A DNA stretch of 64,000 nucleotides from Haloplanus sp. HW8-1 (GTDB taxonomy: Archaea; Halobacteriota; Halobacteria; Halobacteriales; Haloferacaceae), in the NCBI RefSeq assembly GCF_023703795.1, contig NZ_CP098518.1, positions 620,001-684,000 of the forward strand, written 5' to 3'. Under the pieces are notes generated by a model. The model saw only the letters and a list, made by a program, of their open reading frames with translations, made no database searches and was not told the origin of the DNA. Shown here piece after piece: positions 59,861-64,000 of the stretch. The position numbers and the translations under genes were made by a program. Positions within the stretch are counted from its first letter, which is position 1. Each line of letters opens with the position of its first letter.

Positions 59861-60730
59861 GTGAACGAACGCGTCATCGCCGATTTCGTCGGTCAGTTTT
59901 ACGTCAACGACATGGACCGCGCCGAACCCGTGCGCGGGCGGATCGTGCTGAGTCCGAAACGGCTCGTACTGGCCGGCGAAGACTGCAAGGTGACGATCCC
60001 GATGGCGGCGATGTTCGACGTGGCCGTCGGTCACGTGCCACCCGAGATGCGGGAGTTTTTCAGCGACACGGTCACCCTCGCGTACAACACCGACGAGGGC
60101 CGCCGGATGGCCGTCATCGAGGGCGACGCCGACACCATGGAGAAGTTCTCGACTGTCCTGTTCAAGGCCAACCTCAACGGGCGTGAAGTGACGGTCCAGC
60201 ACCCCGCACGGCGCGGCGGACGCGTCGTCGACTCGCCCGCCAAGCAGGCCCGTCTCTCCGTCGACGACGGCACGCTCGCATTCCGAAGCGGCGACAGTTC
60301 GTTCAGCATCGACCTCGCGACGGTCACCGACTTCGAGAAGGAGCGACGGACGCTCGACGGGACGTCGCGACCCGCCCTCTCGGTCCGGCACGTGCCGCGT
60401 ACGACCGCGCTCGTCTCGGTGTTCGCGCTCACCTCCGAACGGCTGATGAACCTGCTCGGGCGCTATCTCCGTCTGGAGTACACCGACATCGTCGAGTCGC
60501 TGTCGGACATGTCGCTGTCCGACGAGGAAGTCCAGGTGTTGCTCGCCATCTACTCCGCGGGCGAGGACGTCGACCCGCTGGACGTGGTCGCCGCCGACGC
60601 GAGCCAGACGACGATGGTCCTGAAGGGGCTCCGGAAGAAGGGTCTCGTCGTCGACGACGACCGGGGAACGGCACTGACTCCGAAGGGACGGGTCGTCGTC
60701 AACAGCCGTCTGGAGGAGGTCAACTCGTGA
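59861..60730 (+). CDS. cheF: CheF, archaeal chemotaxis-archaellum adaptor
   Basis: A 289-residue CheF-family protein (formerly DUF439). CheF links CheY-P to the archaellum switch complex and is specific to motile archaea. Family segments are VNDMDRAEPVRGRIVLSPKRLVLAGEDCKVTIPMAAMFDV, YNTDEGRRMAVIEGDADTMEKFSTVLFKANLNG and a C-terminal winged helix (LSDEEVQVLLAIYSAGEDVDPLDVVAADASQTTMVLKGLRKKGLV). The start is GTG 59861. It is read through from arlJ and converges with a second CheF gene. Confidence 0.93.
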   Translation: MNERVIADFVGQFYVNDMDRAEPVRGRIVLSPKRLVLAGEDCKVTIPMAAMFDVAVGHVPPEMREFFSDTVTLAYNTDEGRRMAVIEGDADTMEKFSTVLFKANLNGREVTVQHPARRGGRVVDSPAKQARLSVDDGTLAFRSGDSSFSIDLATVTDFEKERRTLDGTSRPALSVRHVPRTTALVSVFALTSERLMNLLGRYLRLEYTDIVESLSDMSLSDEEVQVLLAIYSAGEDVDPLDVVAADASQTTMVLKGLRKKGLVVDDDRGTALTPKGRVVVNSRLEEVNS

Positions 60731-61020
60731 CCTCGGCGCCGTCGACGTTGTGAAACGGACGGCCCGAACGTCGTCGATCCCGTCGCTCGCATCCTCCGAT
60801 ACCACGAGGGGACGGTCGGCTCTCGGCCTCGTTCGAAATTCTCCCCGAAATCGCCGCGACGGTCGGCCACCGTACGGTGTTCTCGCTCCGTCTTTCCCTC
60901 ACCTCGCGACCCGCGCAGTTCGACGCCCTCCTCACTACGACGTCGATCAGTGGCGGGAACGGGCCGCGAGCGCCGACGGTCCGAAGCAGGCGTTCGACCT
61001 GACGATCCGCGTCGGCGACC
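60731..61020. other. 290-bp spacer between convergent cheF genes
   Basis: No confident gene is seen. The right-hand 100 bp, read rightward (around 60930-61025), give a protein-like stretch (YDVDQWRERAASADGPKQAF) in a frame with no good start and a continuation into antisense of cheF2. It may be a decayed gene end or chance. Confidence 0.3.
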
Positions 61021-61887
61021 TCACTGCTCGTTCATCGCTTCGCTGGCGATGTTCCGTCCACGGGCGTTGAGTGCGACTTCCCGCCGGGTTCGGATCTCCT
61101 CGACCACGTCGAGTTCGATCAGGCGGTCGAACACCTCCTCGACATCGTCGACGTCCATCCCGAGGAAGTCGGGGATCTCGAAGGGAGATACCCCGGAGTA
61201 AAGCGCCATCAACACCTCGTTTTGCCGTTCGGTGAGATCGACACCGATCTCGCTTCGGCTCTCCCCCTTGCGAAGGAGGCTCTCGAGGATCGAACACCGG
61301 CGCGACGATCCGGAGATGTACGTCTGGACGCTCGTCCCTTCCTGACTGTGTTCGACCTCCAGTACTCGGCGTTTCTCGTCTTTGACCGACCGTTCGTTCG
61401 CCTCCATCGAGCCGATGTCATCGAGGTCGATCTCGACGAAGGATCCGTCGGCGATGGCGACGTCGATCGAGCCCTCTTCGATCTTCAGGCGGGCCTTCTT
61501 CCACTCGGCGTCCGTAACGACACCCCCTTCGACGGCCGGATGACGAGCCAGGACGACCGTCCGGTCGAGCAGCGCCCGGTAGAGCATCCGCTCGAAGGTT
61601 TCGGGATCCTCGGCGGAGACGAGCACCACGTCGCCGGTCGAGAGTTGGAGGCTGACGTATCCGGACACCTTCGCGACGAGTTGGTTCACGTCGGTGCGGC
61701 CTTCGAGACTTCGGATCTGCTTCAGGGGAATCGTCCGCTTTCCGTCCGACCGCACGAGGATCAGCCGTTTGTTCGACAGCAGGATGCGGCCGCCGGTCCA
61801 CTCCGCGTCGTTCAGTTCCCGGCCCTCCTTGACTACCATCGTGAACTTCCCGCGGGTGTCGGTGAGTTTGCGTTCCCCCTCGCTCAT
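61021..61887 (-). CDS. cheF2: Second CheF-family protein
   Basis: A 288-residue CheF paralogue with the same layout: an N-terminal beta domain (VVKEGRELNDAEWTGGRILLSNKRLILVRSDGKRTIPLKQIRSL), a central repeat-like part, and a C-terminal winged helix (LTERQNEVLMALYSGVSPFEIPDFLGMDVDDVEEVFDRLIELDVVEEI). In Halobacterium two CheF-type proteins with a HEAT protein interact with CheY, CheD and CheC2 and the archaellum; the same trio is found here. The start directly follows the stop of the HEAT gene (no gap), within the leftward cheA-cheR-HEAT-cheF2 operon. Confidence 0.9.
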   Translation of the reverse strand: MSEGERKLTDTRGKFTMVVKEGRELNDAEWTGGRILLSNKRLILVRSDGKRTIPLKQIRSLEGRTDVNQLVAKVSGYVSLQLSTGDVVLVSAEDPETFERMLYRALLDRTVVLARHPAVEGGVVTDAEWKKARLKIEEGSIDVAIADGSFVEIDLDDIGSMEANERSVKDEKRRVLEVEHSQEGTSVQTYISGSSRRCSILESLLRKGESRSEIGVDLTERQNEVLMALYSGVSPFEIPDFLGMDVDDVEEVFDRLIELDVVEEIRTRREVALNARGRNIASEAMNEQ

Positions 61888-63105
61888 CTAACGTCGCCCC
61901 CCGAGTTTGGACAGCGCAGAAAACGCCTGCTTTCGGACCTCCGCCTCGTCGGTTCGATCGAGCAACGCCTCCAGTTCGTCGCGGGCGCGATCGCCGCCGA
62001 CCTTCCCGAGGACGAAGACGGCCTTCGACCGGGCCGCGTCGGTGCGCTCGTGATCTTCGAGCAGATCGAGAAGCGCGTCCTCGACGGCCGCCCCGCCGAG
62101 TTCGACGAGACTCGTCGCGGCGAACTGCGCCGTCGTGCCGTCGTCGACGCCGAGGCAATCGACCAGCGCGTCGATGGCGTCTTTGCGTCCGTTATCACCC
62201 GTCACGCGTCCGAGAAGCCACGCTGCGTTCCGTCGCTCACGTGGTTGATCGCTCTCCCTGAGCAGTTCGACGAGCGGGTCGACGACGCTCCGATCGGCCG
62301 ACTCCAGTCGGTCCACGACCGTCTCACGGATGCGGTGGCTCTGTTCGGTCGGTGCCGCCGCGAGCAACTCGATGATCGAGAAGACGGCCGCCCGCCGAAC
62401 CACGTCGCTCTCGTCGTCGAGCGCCGCGATCAGGGGATCGATGGCCTCCGGCCCCTGATACCCACCCAACGCCATGACTGCGGCGTATCGCACGTCGTCG
62501 TTCTGATCGGTGACGGCGTCGAGAAGCGGCTTGAGCGCTCGATCGGTGCCGATGGCCGCCAGCGCATCGGCGGCATCGCGTCGTACGCGGCTCGTCGGAT
62601 CGTCCAGCCGCGCGGCCAGCGCGTCGGCGGCGCGCTCGTCGCCGACGGCTCCGCAGGCCCGTGCCGCCCGGGCACGCACCCGTAGATTCGGATCGTCGAG
62701 GGCGTCGATCAGCGCCGGGAGCGTACCGGGATCGGCCAGTCGACGGAGCGCGTTCGCGGCCGCCATCCGTAACTCCGGTCGGTCGGCCGACAGCGTCTCG
62801 ACGAACGCCTCGGCACGCACCCAGTCGGCGCCGTCGTCGGTGTCGGCGCCCGCCATCTCGCCGATCAGCCGTTCGATGGCGTCGGCGCCGATGGCGTCGA
62901 GCGCGTCGATGGCCGCGCCCCGAACCGCCTCGTCGTCGTCCGTCCGTGCCGCGGTTACCAGCGCGTCGACGGCCTGGGGCTCGTCGTCGACGACGTCGCC
63001 CAGGATCTCGGCGGCCCGCGTTCGAATCGTCGGCGAGTCGCTGAGTTTCAAGTGATCGAGCAGGGAATCTACGTCTCCGTCCTTTTCGAGCTGGTAGAGC
63101 GACAT
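61888..63105 (-). CDS. HEAT-repeat chemotaxis adaptor
   Basis: A 405-residue protein built almost entirely of HEAT/PBS-lyase repeats of about 31 residues (RMAAANALRRLADPGTLPALIDALDD; RVRARAARACGAVGDERAADALAARLDD; RYAAVMALGGYQGPEAIDPLIAALDD), giving about twelve units. It corresponds in place and structure to the HEAT-type protein of the Halobacterium che cluster, which joins CheF to the other Che proteins. It lies 3 bp after cheR and directly abuts cheF2. No enzymatic residues are evident. Confidence 0.88.
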   Translation of the reverse strand: MSLYQLEKDGDVDSLLDHLKLSDSPTIRTRAAEILGDVVDDEPQAVDALVTAARTDDDEAVRGAAIDALDAIGADAIERLIGEMAGADTDDGADWVRAEAFVETLSADRPELRMAAANALRRLADPGTLPALIDALDDPNLRVRARAARACGAVGDERAADALAARLDDPTSRVRRDAADALAAIGTDRALKPLLDAVTDQNDDVRYAAVMALGGYQGPEAIDPLIAALDDESDVVRRAAVFSIIELLAAAPTEQSHRIRETVVDRLESADRSVVDPLVELLRESDQPRERRNAAWLLGRVTGDNGRKDAIDALVDCLGVDDGTTAQFAATSLVELGGAAVEDALLDLLEDHERTDAARSKAVFVLGKVGGDRARDELEALLDRTDEAEVRKQAFSALSKLGGRR

Positions 63106-63108
63106 GGG

Positions 63109-63933
63109 TCAGGTTCGTCGGTACACCCGTCGTCGTTTGTCAACCGTCTCCACCATCGGTCGACTCTTCCGTGGCAGCGTCTCCGTCATCCCGATGACGA
63201 GGTAGCCGCCGTCGCGAAGCGACGAGAGTACGGTGTCCACGACTGCCCGTTTGGATTCCGTGTTGATATAGATGAGGAGGTTCCGACAGAGCACGAGGTC
63301 CACGTTCCGTTTCGGCTCGTCGGCGATCAGGTCGTGCTGCTCGAAGGTGACGAGGTCCTTCACCTCGTCCCGGACGCTGAACTGGTCCCCGTCGCGGTCG
63401 ACGTACGACGCGGCGTCGTCGAGCGGCTCCAGCTCCTCGGCCACGTCTCGCGTTTTGGTGGTGTGATAGACGCCCTCGCGGGCGCGCTCCAGCACGTCGG
63501 CGTTGATGTCGGTCGCGAGGATCTCGAGTCCACGGGTCCGCACCTCGTCGTCGTCGAGGGCGAGCATCGCGATCGAGTAGGGCTCGCGCCCGTCCGAACA
63601 GGGGGCGCTCCACACCGTCGTTCGTCCGTGGCCGCTCGTCACCTCGCGCAGGACCTCCCGGATCGGCTCCCAGGCCTCGGGGTTGCGATAGAAACTGGTC
63701 ACGTTGATGCTCAGGGAGTCGAGCAGTGCCGTCGGCTCCTCGGGGTCCGACCGCACGAGGTCGAGATACGCGTCGTAGGACTCGACATCACGACGACGCA
63801 TCCGTGCGGAGATGCGGCGGTCCAGATACGACTCGTTGTAGTACGACGACTCGAAATCGAGTTTTCGCTCCAGGTGAGCCAGGAGGCGCTCGAACGCTTC
63901 GTCCTCGTCGGCGTCGGTCGAGTTCGAACTCAT
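63109..63933 (-). CDS. cheR: Chemotaxis protein methyltransferase CheR
   Basis: A 274-residue CheR that methylates glutamates on transducers with SAM for adaptation. The N-terminal helical domain (FESSYYNESYLDRRISARMRRRDVESYDAYLDLVRSDPEE) and LLDSLSINVTSFYRNPEAWEPI are typical. The SAM-binding region is WSAPCSDGREPYSIAMLALDD, followed by ILATDINADVLERAREGVY and VDLVLCRNLLIYINTESKRAVV. It lies 3 bp downstream of cheA on the same strand, and the HEAT gene follows 3 bp later. Confidence 0.95.
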   Translation of the reverse strand: MSSNSTDADEDEAFERLLAHLERKLDFESSYYNESYLDRRISARMRRRDVESYDAYLDLVRSDPEEPTALLDSLSINVTSFYRNPEAWEPIREVLREVTSGHGRTTVWSAPCSDGREPYSIAMLALDDDEVRTRGLEILATDINADVLERAREGVYHTTKTRDVAEELEPLDDAASYVDRDGDQFSVRDEVKDLVTFEQHDLIADEPKRNVDLVLCRNLLIYINTESKRAVVDTVLSSLRDGGYLVIGMTETLPRKSRPMVETVDKRRRVYRRT

Positions 63934-63936
63934 CGG

Positions 63937-64000
63937 CTACAGCGTCACCACGTCGAGGATGGGGACGATGTTGCCATCACCGAGGACCGCGGTCCCGCTG
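63937..64000 (-). CDS. cheA: Chemotaxis histidine kinase CheA (3' end, partial)
   Basis: Only the last 20 codons and the stop are present. They read SGTAVLGDGNIVPILDVVTL, the characteristic end of the CheW-like regulatory domain of CheA. The rest lies to the right of the window. It is the upstream gene of the leftward cheR-HEAT-cheF2 run, so kinase, methyltransferase and switch adaptors are co-transcribed. Confidence 0.85.
   Translation of the reverse strand, partial: SGTAVLGDGNIVPILDVVTL

Noticed and set aside
58292-60805. Open frame of 837 codons opposite arlJ and cheF
   Set aside because: Antisense of two well-supported genes; codon-position composition belongs to the plus strand.

Overview
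The window is chromosomal DNA of a haloarchaeon (class Halobacteria). The evidence is high GC, strongly acidic predicted proteins, leaderless or short-leader genes behind TTTAWW-type TATA boxes, and haloarchaea-specific families: HalOD1, CheF, ArlCE/F/G, a PhaC with CxxxG box and helix-hairpin-helix tail, a CtaA-CtaB fusion, DUF7521-like and PGF-CTERM-like proteins. A Haloferacales relative such as Haloplanus would fit, but the genus cannot be fixed from this sequence. There is no rRNA, IS element, CRISPR array or prophage; one tRNA gene is present.

Layout. (a) 1-9.1 kb: thioredoxin-like proteins, a membrane histidine kinase, an aldo/keto reductase, a truncated histidine-kinase remnant, a secreted phospholipase-D-like protein and a DHH/RecJ-like phosphoesterase. 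(b) 9.2-12.1 kb: FAD synthase RibL behind a possible 33-codon coupled ORF, cytochrome oxidase subunit II and a heme A/heme O synthase fusion. (c) 12.1-17.6 kb: thiolase-like/DUF35 pair, then a complete polyhydroxyalkanoate module (maoC, phaR, phaP, phaE, phaC) and a small HTH protein. (d) 17.6-36.5 kb: mixed housekeeping genes, including HEAT-repeat and DUF2237 proteins, methyltransferases, tRNA-Thr(CGT), Trm5, btuCD, SRP19-GAR1, a presenilin-like protease, a Ser/Thr kinase, a metallo-beta-lactamase-fold protein and UspA. (e) 36.5-44.3 kb: HisG-like protein, TFB, TrmB-type regulator, panE-panB, AIM24, HalOD1 protein and a secreted repeat-domain membrane protein. (f) 44.4-64 kb: an essentially complete archaellum-chemotaxis island. 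Its order is cheW, small protein, two KaiC-like ATPases, a winged-helix regulator, DUF7521-like membrane protein, three archaellins, cheY, double-domain cheC, cheD, arlCE-F-G-H-I-J, cheF, then leftward cheF2, HEAT protein, cheR and the 3' end of cheA, which runs off the window.

Two patterns go beyond the gene list. First, nine promoters carry a 14-bp palindromic site TWTCA-N4-TGAKA. In all nine the TGA half lies exactly 22 bp before the A of the TATA core. Eight of the nine are in the motility island (cheW, KaiC-like, DUF7521-like, the three archaellins, cheY, arlCE); the ninth drives the HalOD1 gene 2 kb away. A one-mismatch copy overlaps the predicted start of the island's own winged-helix regulator gene. 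This looks like a dedicated, probably undescribed archaellum/chemotaxis regulon. Second, two convergent gene pairs are separated by the same 80-bp nested palindrome (15-bp outer arms, 10-bp inner arms, identical spacing). The palindrome also encodes the last residues and stop codon of both flanking genes; a third, sequence-unrelated 78-bp element has the same design.

The motility genes form a coherent machine: ArlA1-3 filaments, ArlF/G stator, ArlCE switch complex, and ArlH/I/J motor and platform. CheF links the switch to CheY, and CheA/W/R/C/D provide signalling and adaptation.
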